DNA from: Artemisia argyi
Lineage: Eukaryota > Streptophyta > Magnoliopsida > Asterales > Asteraceae
Direction of reading: 5' to 3'
Assembly: GCA_030686995.1 (NCBI GenBank)
Contig: CM060693.1
Span: 121,547,228-121,611,227, forward strand
Length of the DNA stretch: 64,000 nt
The stretch's first letter is position 1. Every line of letters starts with the position of its first letter. The position numbers and the translations under genes are program-made. The notes under the pieces were generated by a model. The model saw nothing but the letters and a program-made list of their open reading frames with translations. It made no database searches and was not told the origin of the DNA. Positions 1 through 13,035 of this stretch are shown one piece after another.

Positions 1-3000
1 AAGTAAAAGAAGTTTAAGAATATTTATCTGCCAAGTAGTTTTGGATCATGTTAAAAAAAAGTAACTTTGGATCTATTGGACAAGCTCTCTTATTACGACC
101 CATTTTTGGTATTTAATTTTTTCATGTTTGAGTAACACACCATGAATTAAACCATTTATAAGTAAAAACCATAACGATATCAAAAGCCTAAAAGTTTAGG
201 CTTTCCCAATAAGCTCTGAATATACATAAAAACCATAACGTATGTCTTTAGTAACTTACAATAGGATAAACCTCAGAAACTATTTGTCTCAAGCTTGATT
301 TACAACCTAATTACCTATGGGAATGTATGTCTTAGTTAGCTTAACGTTATCTCTGCTATTTCATTCTCCCAGCCTACAAACAAAATAAGAAGGCAATTGT
401 CAATAAATTATTTAGCAAGAATTATGACTCGTATATTAGGAAATGGGTCAAGAAAAAAAATCTCTTGTATTATAGACTTGACATGAAATAAGGATAAAGA
501 TTGTATTTTTAGGCTCAATAGGAAGTGTGTTGTGATGATGTCAGATTCCAAGTAAAATGACAAAATTCAATAAAGTGAACCATAAACACACAACAACGTT
601 AGTGCCCATGTCCTTGAATAATTATTTTGCAATTTGAAATAATTAACCAACTAAAAGCTTTATAATAAATTAACCAAGTGAAAGCTTTATAAAAACAGTA
701 GAGCATAAGACAAAAAATCATAAGTTAAACTTCAAAAAAAGGTTACTAATGCCTTTCATTATAGTTTATTGTTGCAAGTTCAACTGACTGCTGCAAAACC
801 ATCTTCATACACGAAAGCATAATCTCATTTGTTGCCTCTTTGTTCATCATTGGAGATATTAATTAATTTCATAGCACCATTGATCCATACATCCTCTCTT
901 CTACATCCATGTCTACATACACCATATATATAAATGGGCTGGTTTTGGATTTTAGTTACGCATTTCATACCCAATGGTCAGCTCAGAAATTAGCTAATAT
1001 GTAAATGGGTCAAATTGGTGAACATATGAATATGTAAGAAGTCCCACTAATATTTTCGCAAGATAAACAATCATGCCTTCTCTACATTGTATCTTCTGTC
1101 CATAAACATATGATCTTGGAATCTATTAATCTCTATGCAAATGTTATTGGTTATTTATATCTAATCAAGTTTAACAGTCGGATTCAACATTTTACCTGGT
1201 CGACTCTAAAGTTGCGTTTTGGTCGAGTATATAAGTTGTGTTTTAAGAATAATTGTATATTAATCTTGGGAAAATAATCCAAGTAGCGAACTGCAGGGAA
1301 TTTCTCAGCTCCTATCGTTTTAACACCAATGAGTCAACTGAGATTGTTTTGTGACAGGTTTAACTATAATACTTTTGGGCTTAAAGATCATATATTTACC
1401 TTAGAAATCCGACAAACAGTTGAGCGTGGTCCATATCTCGACCAAAATCGGGATTGGTTTGCTGGACAGTGGAAAGACCTAAAACAAAATATCAAATAGA
1501 GCATCAGAAAATAATTATTAAGTGTTTAAAGAAAGGATGGGAAGAAGCTGTCTATAGTGAATTAACCATCCTACACATTCACCAAAATCCAAATCTGAAA
1601 GTTTTTAAATTAAAGTTTTCAAATCATCTTTCTATTTCAAAAACTGACCATTATAATGACACCTAGAGTGAGGGAGGATCATGATTTCAAAGAAAAAAAA
1701 TTACTACCATAGCTAACTGAACATAAACTATGACACCTACATGACATCTTATGATGTAGTTTGATTCACATTCAAAAGGCTTAACTGATGAGATTTTTTA
1801 ACATCTCCAGGCTAACTAAAACGATCGTAACTGATATAAAAAAGCTACAAATAATACGACTTTGAAGTCACAATCTTGCCTTCATTCATTTTGCTTTCTT
1901 GTTCTACTCTTGAAAAAGTTATTTCATCATCATTTTCAAACAATAACAAATCTTGGTTTAGTCAATATTAGTCCAACAACGCACTCCAATAAAATGAAGA
2001 TATGTTCCATACAATCAAAATAAGTTACAACGATTATAATGTGTAGCAGCCAAGTTCTTTCGCAAACCATGATCAGTTCCCAGGACATCACGCATAAGAT
2101 TAGACAAGTGTGTTGGAGTGTGTTCCCATACTAAGGAACCAATACTGATATATAGATTAGCAAAATTTTCAACATGAAGAAATACCCACTTACGATTATC
2201 AATTATCATCAGGATTCTTTTGAGAACGTGCTTGAGTTAATGAAGCTTTAAGGTTCTTGTATTCCAGCACTTTATAACACTGCGATAAAGTAGCATTTTA
2301 ATGATTAAAAATTACCCATTTTACAAATAATGTTGAATAAACTTGCATATGAACTGTAGTAACTGTAGTAGCTTTGGTCACATGTATGTTGCTCCAGCAA
2401 TAGCAATGGAAACCTCGTCTTTCAAGTATAAAACTGATGTAACGCTCATGGATGCAGCCTATAATAATAAGGTTTTAGTTGAGAATTCTAGTAGATTGGA
2501 GTAATATGTAGCTAGCTCAAAGTTTTATAAAACAAACATTGCCAATCCTACCCTACATCTTTCTATTTGAAAAAGTATGAGTTCCTTTTACAGTTGCGAC
2601 ATTCCTGGAAATATAATAAAGTGCTCAGTATTGATTGATTTTAGAAGCACGGTCGTTGTGAAAATAAATTAAAGGAACTTACAGGCTAGAGGCCTTTTCG
2701 CTCTTCTATCCCCTTAAGTAATCACATTATCCAGATGAAATCACAACCTGATATACATTCTGATATGGTTCACTTCAACTGAACTATGATTTCCTGGAAG
2801 CTCCAATCTTAGGTCAGAGATTTAGTTTTCAACTGACCTGATAGACCTCTAAGAATCAAATAATTAACATTTCAAAGAAAAAAACTTAAACCATAGCATA
2901 CAAACAATCAGAAATCCAAGATTTTGATCCAGGATATTGCACTCCCATATCAAATTTTTACTTCATGACCTTTTTAACCCACAATTGTATTCACGATATG

Positions 3001-3914
3001 CTTTTAATATATCCAGTCATAATAAAGCCAATGAGGGGCCATTTGTATTTTTGGTGCCAATTGCATGGATTGATACTTGAAAAATGCTACAAATTCCAAA
3101 ATTCAGTTTCTATGTATTTGTTTCGTATATGACGCACAGGAGTTGAAAGAAGAGGTAGATGAACTAAGTAGCGGTGAAGATCCAACTCACGTGATATTGT
3201 ATCTACTGTAATTCCACAATCAATTGGTTTTTCTCTTTCACTACCATGTTCTCAATTGTGACGTACACACACTCCTCATATTATGTTCGTTACATAGGAT
3301 AAGAATATCATAATCATAGTCAAATTTCCGTAGAGTGTACTATGTACCAATAAAAAACAGGATTTATGAAGATTATCAAGTAGTAAAGGAAGAAATCTGG
3401 GAGAGAGCTTAGCTTGTCATTTATGCAGAAAGATAATGAACAATTAGTCTTCATAAAAATTAACTCGGCTTCCTTTTGGCAGAGTGGGGAGACAAAAGAC
3501 AATTGGTGCACACACAAAACCCTTCGGACTAATAGAAACACCAGATTGCGTACTGTGTATGATGGGCACAAAGAAAATGCAGAAATTTCGATGTATTATA
3601 CTCTATACTAAATCATGAATATCCATATAATTCAGATTTCTAGAGGTAAATCTTGGCTATATGGTTGATCCGGGGAAAGGGGAGAGATAACTTCAAGAAT
3701 ACATAACAACAATCCCTTAAAATGATTAAGTACCTTAGATTTTCTTTCATTTCTATCCATTGAATACATTGCAATGTTAAATATATTATCATATATTCAT
3801 AGTGGTAAAGTCTTCAACACGTACCTATGTTAAGCTCTAAACTAAATAAGCTAATCCTGTTTTTGTTTGAATTACAATAAGGATACTTAGTGAGTTGTAG
3901 TGGCTAAAACTCAC
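1..3914. other. AT-rich non-coding stretch, no gene recognised
   Basis: I see only short frames without recognisable domains. A minus-strand piece around 2020-2200 reads as plausible exon-like protein (…SLVWEHTPTHLSNLMRD…) bounded by AG and GT dinucleotides, and another around 3130-3210 stays open, but I could not assign either to a family. They may be further degraded fragments like those at 3915-6079. No terminal repeats or target duplications were found. Confidence 0.5.
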
Positions 3915-4209
3915 TTGGATAATAGCGACTCCACCGGATTTTGCAAATCTTTAATTTAGATTTTTATTTTCAGAGTCCTATTCTGCTGCCTGCAAGATAA
4001 AGTTGAAGTTATTGTCACTATTAGCGGGAGAAAAAAGACCTTATTAGAAATGGATACGAAAAAGAGTTGTATAGAATTGCACCTCAATCAGGTTTCTAAT
4101 TTGAGTGACCCGTTTGTTGATAAACTCCTGGGTGCTGCCATCACCAACACCAGTTTGTGGTATCCTTGGTGAGTACCACCTTTGTAGCACGTACTAAAAC
4201 CTCACTTTC
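3915..4209 (-). pseudogene. CPN60B: Chloroplast chaperonin-60 beta fragment, two exons, broken
   Basis: The intact family folds proteins in the chloroplast stroma as a GroEL-type ring. Exon A (4209-4083) reads KVVLTKDTT, then after a 1-bp insertion STQEFINKRVTQIRNLIE, the GDGSTQE…KRV…QI region of group I chaperonins. It ends at a GT donor. Exon B (3989-3915) follows an AG acceptor and continues AAE-stop-DSENKNLN-stop-RFAKSGGVAIIQV, colinear with the family but with two stop codons and a lost Leu. It ends at another GT donor. The intron of about 93 bp is retained, so this was copied as genomic DNA and not through mRNA. Only about 65 of roughly 600 residues are present. Fragments of ATCase and DUF707 lie upstream on the same strand. 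Family assignment rests on remembered conserved strings but is strong because both exons join in register. Confidence 0.85.
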
Positions 4210-4569
4210 CTGAATAAATACAGAAGAAGACAGTTATAAAAAGAACACAAATGAACTTAACGGATGACATATTTTTTTAGATATTAATTAACAGAAATTT
4301 AGTAGAGGTATATGATCAGTAAGTTATGCAACATTATTGAATATTAGTAATCTAGCTTGATGCCTACCTGCAATTGCACATACGATTTGGAAAACATTTA
4401 GCGTCTATATGTTTATCTATAGGTAAAATTACTTATCTAACCCTTTTATGAGTGGTATATAGAATAAATTATTGTAGCAAATTGGGGCTGCTTGATTAAA
4501 CTCATAATCCGACCAACCCGTAACCCAATAGTAGTCCATGATCTAATGGACTATGCTTCCAAGTCAAAG

Positions 4570-4622
<53 letters not shown>

Positions 4623-5353
4623 AAAGATCCATTTAGAGCAATAAAAAAGATAAAACATAATTAATATAGATGGATCAGTTATCTTTCTGTGATACTTTAA
4701 ACCAACATTTCCTTCATTCTTCTTATTTGACTTAGGCCTCATGGCAACACCCGTATCACCGCCATTCCCCACAGGTTACATAGTATTATAAATACAATAG
4801 AAACCAAACAATTCAATACTAACATTACAGCAAGTCGTGATTACTAACATTACAGGAATGCAGGACCAATTTTTAGCACATATAATGTTTCAGTTAAATT
4901 AATACAACCAATTTTCAATTTGATATTACTTGATAGCAGATTGTAATGATTCAAACAAATGACTAACCCATTGGTACAAAGCTGTTAGTTTTAAAATGTT
5001 TAACTAATAGTCAAACATTTTACTGAATTTCTTATGATGTTGTTGAGTATGGTCGCATCATTTACGAAATAAGCAAATCAAACACTATTTTAGAAAGTAC
5101 CTATTTTTAAGTACTACGTTGAAGTCGAAACAGAAGCAGAAAAGCAATCCCAAACATCCCCTAAATGAACCAATAATAATAAGCATATATCTACAATAAT
5201 GATTGAAAGCTGCTTATTTAACTCCAGAATAAGATATAAGCATCACCATCAGTTAGAATTGTCTAAACACTCCAAACTGCTATAACTGGGTTGATTTGGG
5301 GGGGGGGGGGGGGGGGTTTATCCCTTATAGGTACAAAGTGAGAACTGGAGTAC
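4210..5353. other. Non-coding spacer with poly(A) and poly(G) tracts
   Basis: There is a 42-nt poly(A) run at 4577-4618 and a 19-nt poly(G) run at 5298-5316. The poly-Phe frame seen on the minus strand at 4575-4772 is an artefact of the A run. No exon or repeat ends were recognised. Confidence 0.5.
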
Positions 5354-5488
5354 CTGAGTAGGATGCTGGTCCATCTACAACATTAATATCCGAAATGTTA
5401 GTGGTCATGACTGCTCTTCGCGAAACACCACTTTCAAAATATCTCATTACAATTATTTCCGAATACCCTCCAACTTTCCTTATAGTAT
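5354..5488 (-). pseudogene. PYRB: Aspartate carbamoyltransferase exon fragment
   Basis: ATCase joins carbamoyl phosphate and aspartate in plastid pyrimidine synthesis. The minus strand reads, from an AG acceptor at 5489-5490 to a GT donor at 5353-5352, TIRKVGGYSEIIVMRYFES…INVVDGPASYS. This corresponds to the segment in the intact family with the sequence type D-T-[IV]-R-x-V-x-x-Y-[SD]-x-I-[IV]-[MV]-R-H followed by N-A-G-D-G. Here the catalytic-region His after MR is Tyr, and the N-A-G-D-G-P motif has become VVDGP with the downstream Q-H-P-T-Q lost. Only one exon of about 45 codons is visible, open throughout. It lies 147 bp downstream, in transcription sense, of the DUF707 fragment and about 1.1 kb upstream of the chaperonin fragment, all on the same strand. 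No promoter or full gene is present, so I call it a captured or relic fragment. Confidence 0.85.
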
Positions 5489-5634
5489 CTGCAAAACAAT
5501 GTCAAATGCAAATGTCCTTATAGTATATATTTTTTAACCCAATCTGACATGTTCCGACCCATTCTTAAAAATGCCATGTTTAAACTTTTAACCCATACCC
5601 ATTTCGACATGTTAACCTCAAGTGGCTCTCTTTA

Positions 5635-6079
5635 ATGCCAAGCTCAATGTCACCCAGCCCTCGATAAAACTGGAGCCATTACTTAAACAAATTTGAAACT
5701 GAAGAAACAATATAAGAACTTTTCTCTTTTATTGTAATCCTAACTTTGCTTGACATACGGAAACCATTATAAATACAATTTACAGAAAACTTTAACTCTA
5801 TGCCGTTATTGTATCACATTACCGTGCACATGGTGGTCTGCGAAGCATCTGAACACTTCACACTGCATCTGCTATCATAGATTCTCCTGTTTGTTAAAAA
5901 CTTTATGAGCATTAGCAATAAGGAAGACAATGATATTAATCTTTGATGTATAAACAAACAATTTCCGATTTGCTCACCCATGAAACTTATTTGTTCTCCA
6001 AACTGTGATCCTATTTGAATTTGGATCTAAAGCTTGCTGAGATATCACTAATCCTTCTACTTTAAGAATATCTAAGCAT
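5635..6079 (-). pseudogene. DUF707-family protein fragment, three exons, broken
   Basis: DUF707 proteins are plant type-II membrane proteins of uncertain enzymatic role. Exon 1 (6079-5978) begins after a TTGCAG acceptor and reads CLDILKVEG then LVISQQALDPNSNRIT…, ending at GTGAGC. Exon 2 (5886 to about 5823) restores frame across the junction and reads RRIYDSRCSVKCSDAS. Exon 3 (5698 to about 5635) reads FV-stop-VMAPVLSRAG and then stops where the family has a Trp-rich segment. All three exons are colinear with the family and have AG/GT borders. A further 6281-6345 stretch (ending …PNRR before GTAC) may be the preceding exon, much decayed. Nonsense codons in exon 3 rule out function. Together with the two neighbouring fragments it suggests DNA-level capture by a transposon. 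Confidence 0.8.
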
Positions 6080-8639
6080 CTGCAAGTATAAATAGAATAC
6101 AATAACAACAAATTTACAATCGGTAGCAAATTTGATTCCCTAGTTCATCAAAATTTGAATAGCCACAATCACGAACAACCAAAATTCACTAAACAAATAC
6201 ACTACCTGATAATCCAATGGACCCTGGAAAAACATATTACCTTAATCAAAATGACCATTTAAAAACAAAAATCGGTGTACCTTCTATTTGGGGATGGTTT
6301 CCTCACAAAGTTGAAGTACCACAAAGTTCTCTCCTGTTGCAAAAAGTACACTGTTACCATCCATTTTAATGCCAGGTGATAATATAATTCATATAATGAA
6401 TTATATTCAAAAAAAAATATCTAACACTTTCCACATCATTGCATATTTTTTGCATTCGAAAAAAGCATATGGGTCTTTGATATCCAATAATGTGCCATAT
6501 TCAATGGTTCATTCAATCACCATATGGCTGTAAATTGTATAACAATTACATAAACTTCCACGGATCATTATCATTAATCGATTTAACCAAAATCAAATCA
6601 ATATACCAATCTACTTAATCAAACCCATAAAAAAAAATTGAACCAAAATCAAATAAATTCAATATAACACTGACGAATTAATAATCAATTTAATAAAATC
6701 AAACCCATAAAAAAACTTACAATCGATCCCATAATTAGGTTTGATGTGTGTGTTTAATCGTTTGACTTTTGGCTTTGTTTTCAATCGGTCATGGGATTCG
6801 GTTACTAATACAATAATTGATTACTTTCGAATTGATGAGTTACCAAATCAAGAATTTCGGATTGAATACTTACCAAATCAAGATCCGTGGAAGCAATATG
6901 CAGTAGAGGAGTTGTACGGCATTAATGCACAGCCAATAGGAACAGAGACAGGTCAGCGAATTGATTGCAGGGGATGCATCAAAGGGGTTGTAAACTTTTC
7001 ACGTTTATTAGATTAAGTAGATTATATATTTGCCCTCTTTTGTCATTACACAGTTATATGCTTCAGCTCCATCTACTTTACCCAAGATGCATGAAGATAA
7101 AAGCTCCAACTTCAGCTTATTGGGATTTACAGGGGCTTGAGCTTTTAAAATAAGTTATCTTATAAAATAAGTGTTATTTGTTACACAGACTTATGAAAGC
7201 TTTTATAAGCTATAAGTTTTCATAAGATCATGTCAATTAAAACAGGCTTATGGAGGCTTATAGTTAGTCAAGTTACTTGAATACTTTTCAAGATATAATA
7301 GATTTGAATTTAATTTGATGTATTATGCTATTTTACATTAATAATTTTTTGGCTCCAACTAATTCGCCAACAGCTTTATAAAAATATAAGCTCCAGCTTA
7401 TAGCTTATAATATAAGCTTCAGCTTCAGCCCCAACTCATTTCGTCAAATATACCCTATACCACTAGCGGACAAATCTTTTAGTTATTGCAATCTTTTAAA
7501 CTCCGCAAATAAACGTGGGTTGAAAAAAATAATAAGTTTTCAGATATTTTTACTTAAATTTAAAATAGAAAAGATAATGAATACTTGTCATGAATCGTTG
7601 CATTATAATCTTGTGTAAAGGTTGCTCTTTTAAATGTTATAAGCATATGCGATAATTTTAAATAATATTTTATAAAATAATATTATGCATGAGTCTTGTG
7701 TATGCATTTATATTTCACATTAACTAATTTTTTCATTTTGATATCTTGCATATACGAAGTTTTAGATATTAAAATTAATTAACAAAAAGTCTTTTGTACT
7801 TCAATGTTTTTTGGTTAATATATTTTACCAGGGTGCAAGATTACTCCCTTTTACCAAAAAACAACGATAAGTAGCAGCAGCACAAACAACATGGCTACAT
7901 GGTTTTTAAAAATATGCAAAGTCTGGGAATATTTGTTAAATTAAAAGAGTTATCAAATATGAAAACCGAAATTTTTTTTAGGTCTATAAAAATTGAAATT
8001 AAAATTAGATTTGTTTTAAAAGTTTCGGACCTAATTATAAATCTTATTAAATGAATTAGATTGTAACATTACTCTATTATACATTAGGCGTGCGAGTGAC
8101 GCCATTTTGAGTGGTAAAACAATAAAACGACGTCGTTTTGTGGTGTAGGATGTCATTTTGATGTCCTAGCCATGTCGTTTTGTAATTTGGTCATTCGTTG
8201 ACCCATTAAATGTTGTTAGCTAATTGGCCCATTAATTATAGTCTCGTTTTTTTTTTACCCATTTCTCTTTTCCCTCTTATTTAAATATTGTCTCCATGTC
8301 TTTCTTTCACCAACCTTCATGCACGATCACTCATAGTTTTATATCTCTCTTGGTAAGTGTAGCTTCCTAACAATTGTCAACTAAAATTTTGTAATTATTG
8401 TTAGTTGTTGGTCGAACTACATGTTAATATTTCATTGTTATGAATGGTTTTAAATTAATTTTCGATGGCTATTTTCAACATTGTTGGCATTTTGCGTTTT
8501 CTTTTTATCGTCGAAGTAGTGTTGCTAATTCTAGGATGGATGATTTAGAAAGACGAAAATGTGTATGTGTTTTGATGAACCCGTGAACCCTGACGTTGTT
8601 AGCAGATTTTAGGATTATTGTTGCATGGCTATTTATGTA
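6080..8639. other. AT-rich spacer with a MITE-like palindromic stretch
   Basis: Between about 7130 and 7450 many copies of ATAAGCT/AGCTTAT and near-palindromic runs (AGCTTATAGCTTATAATATAAGCT) resemble the inside of a small inverted-repeat element. I could not define matching ends or a target duplication. A frame at about 6741-7016 is open but unrecognised. Around 8265-8350 a pyrimidine-rich leader with TATTTAAAT and a GGTAAGT donor looks like a promoter plus first exon remnant, with no coding sequence attached. Confidence 0.35.
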
Positions 8640-10507
8640 TGTATATGCAGGGGCGCTACTACAATGGGGACAGTGTGGGCAGTTGTCCGCACAACGTTTC
8701 TAGTGGATGTTAAGACTTCTATCAATGTCGATTTTCTTCGGATGATCATGATGTGCAATTTTTGTTATGCCCGTAAGAGAATAAACAGTAGAGTTAATTC
8801 TCAAAAAAGGACAAAATTTTACACTTTATCAAAATCTGGTACAAAAATAATGGCCTTTCCCAAAACGGTCATGTGCTATTGTGCGAACGTGCGATTCCAC
8901 TAATTTGTTGACACGTGTCCAGACAATTAGTAGAATACCAATCATTTGTTGGCCCACATCCTCGACATTAGTACACTCCCCTACCAAGCAGATGTGCGAA
9001 CGACGGTTGTGCGAATTCCGGCTAATGTACGAACGTAAATCAAATCTTCTTTTTCCAGTCACCATCAACGCCAATCAACACCACCATCACCACCTGGTCA
9101 ACACCAATCAACACCACAATAGATCCGCCATCACCACCACAGATCAACACCACCACTACCACAACAGCCATCATCACCACAACATATCCTTATTTCTTAC
9201 CAAGGAATTGGTTTGAAAGCTTCACTCATGAGCTATCTTACTAAACTAAAGGAATTCCAGATTCTTAAAAAGCCTAGTCCTAAACAACAGCTTGAGCCGA
9301 TACAGCTGATGAAAGAAGATCCCCCAAGTAGAAAGGGCCTTAAGGCGTCATAGGGCCGTCAGACTCTTCTCTCTCCGTAAGGCATAAAATACAAAAACAA
9401 CTTTAAATTCAGTCAAAAAAAATTCCATCAAATTGCTATCTCAAAGAATCCCACCACAACACAACACACTTGGCAATGTAAGGTTTTCCTTTCTTTTCAC
9501 GTTTGTTTGAATTTTTTTTCTAAAATATTTATACAGTAATTTTGTATCGAAATATAATATGTCAACTCCATAATTTTAAACCACCCATTCTTGGTCTCTT
9601 TGGTGTGCCTATCTATTCCTCACCAAAGAAAGGGGACTAGTGGAGTCCAATCCACCCAACTTTAAATTCAATCACAAAATAATGAGTAATCCCACTACCC
9701 ATTTGCTCCACCCGCCACCACCGGAAGCAGACTACTAAGATGGGTGTTCAACTATGACGTCGGAGTTTTAGCTCCGGTGAAGTCGCCGGAGGTTTTTAGC
9801 AACGTGGTCGATCTTCCACAACGTTACTACTTGGTGATGGTAGAGCAACGGGGTGGCGGGTAGAGTAGTAGATCTGGTGGCGGTTTAGCAATGGCCGGAA
9901 TTTTTTAGAGAGAGAGAGTTGGTAATGAATCTATGAGTGAGTTAGGTGAGAATGTATTGATTAAAGTAGGGGTATATTAGACATTTTATTACTCTTATAA
10001 TAAGACAAAAAAAATATGGGAAAACAACCACCTACTAACGTACTTTAATATTAAAAAATTGACACGTGTCGCACATTCAATGGAGTCGCACGTTCGCAAA
10101 CGACCATTTTGGAAAGAGGTTTTATTTTTGTACCAGATTTTGAAAAAGTTTAAATTTTTGTCCCTTTTTGGGAATTAACTCTAAATAGTATAATGTTTAA
10201 CGACATTCTTTACTTTCGGTAAGATCTAATGTTCGATTTTTGTGCTACCCCAAATTTTGTTATCTCAATTTTGTTTTCGCTTTCTCTATTCGTATTAATA
10301 TTGATCAGAAAATGTAAGTATGTTCTAAATATTGTTATATAATTACAACTAGTTTAGGTTCTACCTAAACAAGTTTACTTTCATTCAAAGTAAAGTCGTT
10401 GTCATTACATCAACAAAGGCCGAGTTAGTGACATGACCCGACTTGACATTTACTCTCAACTTTTGCCCCCTTTTAAAAGATTTTCTGGTACCGCCCCTGT
10501 GTATATG
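8640..10507. mobile_element. Non-autonomous hAT element with 8-bp TSD, containing a MULE
   Basis: The ends are CAGGGGCGCTAC at 8648 and its inverted partner GTACCGCCCCTG ending at 10499. The flanks are a perfect 8-bp duplication TGTATATG (8640-8647 and 10500-10507), the length expected for hAT transposases. Removing the inner element leaves about 450 bp with no transposase, so it would need a hAT transposase in trans. Confidence 0.85.
8782..10190. mobile_element. Non-autonomous Mutator-like element inside the hAT
   Basis: The element runs 8791-10181. Its inverted termini (GAGTTAATTCTCAAAAAAGG and GGGAATTAACTC) continue as long imperfect inverted repeats of roughly 120 bp. These include CAAAATCTGGTACAAAAATA, GTGCGAACGTGCGA and ACACGTGTC. 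Flanking 9-mers TAAACAGTA and TAAATAGTA match at 8 of 9 positions, the target-duplication length of Mutator-like elements. The interior has ACC/ATC-rich simple sequence (9063-9190) and a GC-richer part at about 9700-9960 that could be a captured gene leader. No transposase frame exists. Confidence 0.8.
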
Positions 10508-12312
10508 TATAGTTTTGCTCTGTTTTTTGTTTTAAAAATGTCTCCTTCAAAGTTAGATATTAGGGTTCTGGACATGCGTCATTTGATATGTTGTGAAACT
10601 TCGAAATTGTTTGAAAAATATATGTTTGTTGTTGCATGTTTATGGATGTGATTATAAATGTATACCAGTGTTGCCTTTGCATTTTTTGCCATAAAATAGG
10701 TAGTGTGTGGCGCTTTTACTGACGAGGGGAGTAAATGAGAGTCGCCCAGGGTATATGCCTTTGCATCAGACTTGCAAAGTTCAAGAATTGTATTAAGTTC
10801 GCATAGATTTGAGGATACAGGAACGAAAAGGAAGCACGTAATGGTTTTTTGAAGAGACTGGGAAGAAGTAATTAGGGTTTGTTTTGGAGAGGGTAAGAAA
10901 AATTAAGGGTTTAGGTTGCTTATGTTTTGATGCGCTTTGTTTTGTATTTTTGTTAAAAGGTACTTCCGCCCTTTTCAAAGTCGTTTTTTTTTAACACATG
11001 TTTTTTCACTAGTGTTCTCAAAAAATGAAAATTCGCACAATGTTGACCATATTTTTTCTTGTTTGACTTTTCAATTGGCTAATGAGAAGGTTTAATTGAA
11101 AATCAAGCCACGCAAAATAAAAACATGTGTTAAAAGATATCTTCTTTTATTTCTACAAGTCATCGACTTATGCTACGCTAATACTACCAATTTACCATGC
11201 AAAATAACGCATTCACGTACCTCACTGGAAAATGTATGTCCTTTCAATCTTTTGTTCATATAGGGAGCAATTATTTACTAGATTCACATATCGAATTAAC
11301 AAATTGATGTGAACGTTTTTCTGTTCTTTTTTTAACAAGTGATTTGTATAGAGCAATTTATGGGTCGTTAATTATTAGAGCATGGAATGATGGGAAAATA
11401 AAAATTTAATAGAGCTTCAGTGGGACTTGAAGGAAGCTCAAACATTGGCAATACCAAGTTGTATGGATTATGTTTTTAAGTTAATGGGCTAGCTTCTGAT
11501 TTATGGGCTTGTAACTTGAATGCCCCATTTGAGAGTTATGTCCTAAAATATCATTAGTCTCCAACAAGTGGGAAGGTGTCCGCTGCGTTGCAGCAGGTAT
11601 TTTTGAGGAATTTTTTCGATAATTATTTACGAATAATGTTTGCGCGGGGCTTCTCCTTGTGAGATCGTGATATTTTTTTTTGCCGACACGTGTTGTATTT
11701 GTTTGAAAAAAATGTTGTGTCAAACTATATTTGTAGTTGTCGAGTGTGTTGTAGCCGAGCTAATTTTGACCCTTATAGTTTTAAAAAATTTTAGGATAAT
11801 TTTAAAGTTATTTGATAGGTTAAGGGTGCATTTTGAAAGTTCTATTATTTACAAACTATATAAATATATATTAAACTTCAACATTTTTTATAAAATCGGA
11901 CGTACATAAAAAGTATATTAATATTAGCCTTGTTTTGTTCGTTATCGAGAGACCATTTTGCCAGTATTTTTTTTATTTAAGAAACCGGTAGGTATCTGTT
12001 AGATATTTGGAGAATAAAGATTATTATATAACAAAGTTGTAAATATTAAAAAGTTCAGAGTATGTTTTGTAATTTTTCTGTCTTTTTACTATTAATAGGA
12101 ATATTAAATGTATGTGCTTGCAAAGCCAAATAAGTTACTCGTACAATAGTATATGTCACCGTCTTTTTTTAGTATTTTATGTTGCTCGAGTATATGTAGA
12201 TAGATAATGTTAGCAATCTAGTATCAACACAAGACTAAAGAGCCAAAAATGGGCTCAGGGGAATCGAATTTCAGGCCCAAAAAAAATATTTTTTTAATGT
12301 CATCAACACAAT
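10508..12312. other. Spacer left of the Helitron, nothing recognised
   Basis: AT-rich DNA with short frames only. No domain, terminal repeat or RNA gene was recognised. Confidence 0.5.
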
Positions 12313-13035
12313 TCTCTATATATAACATGGGGCGATGGGCGGTGCATGCTACCTTCCCATTTGACTTAAATAATAGTATTTCTGCGAGGCCCATGTCTAT
12401 GAGCCTGTAACTTGGAAAACACTTGGCCTTTCAGGCCCAAAAATAGACCCGAGTCCCATCCGAACTTATCCCATATAACTTCGTACAACGGAACGTTTTC
12501 TCATACTTTCTTGCGTTTCTTCCAGAAGTGCTCCGCCCTTTCTTACACTCACCAACAACGAGGTAGGTAACACCTGCAGATCTGGTGTACATTAATTTAT
12601 TGAAAAAAAATTGCCTATTAATTTTGCTACCCTTGCTTGATTGTGGTTGTTGTTTCTGATGTTGCATGTTATTTGTGAAGAGCTTGTGTTACTAACCACT
12701 AGACTTAACATACACATATGCTGTCTGTCTTTGGTGCATGTTTATGTGGATGATCATTGTATGTGCATAGGTTGTTAACCACTCTATAGGACGCATGTAA
12801 TTTCCTTCGTTCTCTCTTGTGTCTTTTGCTCTAAGATGTTACTGACTATTTCTTTTGGTGCATATGTAATGGCCGTTAAAAGTGTTTCCCATAACCATTA
12901 TATCCTGTTGTATTGCTTTTCCGTTTCTTGTCTGTTTCGGTTGTGTATACATACGTATTTTTTTTATCAATATGAAAACCAAAAACAAAGCCAAACGTAA
13001 GCCTCTGACCGACCCGCTTCTTGCGACCTACTGAC

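Noticed and set aside
5298..5316. G-quadruplex regulatory element
   Set aside because: A single poly(G) run in non-coding DNA; homopolymer slippage is the simpler reading.
7130..7450. MITE with defined ends
   Set aside because: Palindromic AGCTTAT-rich DNA, but I could not match termini or a target duplication.
8881..9216. His-rich ORF
   Set aside because: It arises from CACCATCAC-type simple repeats inside the MULE.
12313..12330. Helitron 5' terminus as certain
   Set aside because: TCTCTATATATAAC fits the style but is preceded by T, not A, and no matching 3' end is in the window; kept only as a candidate.
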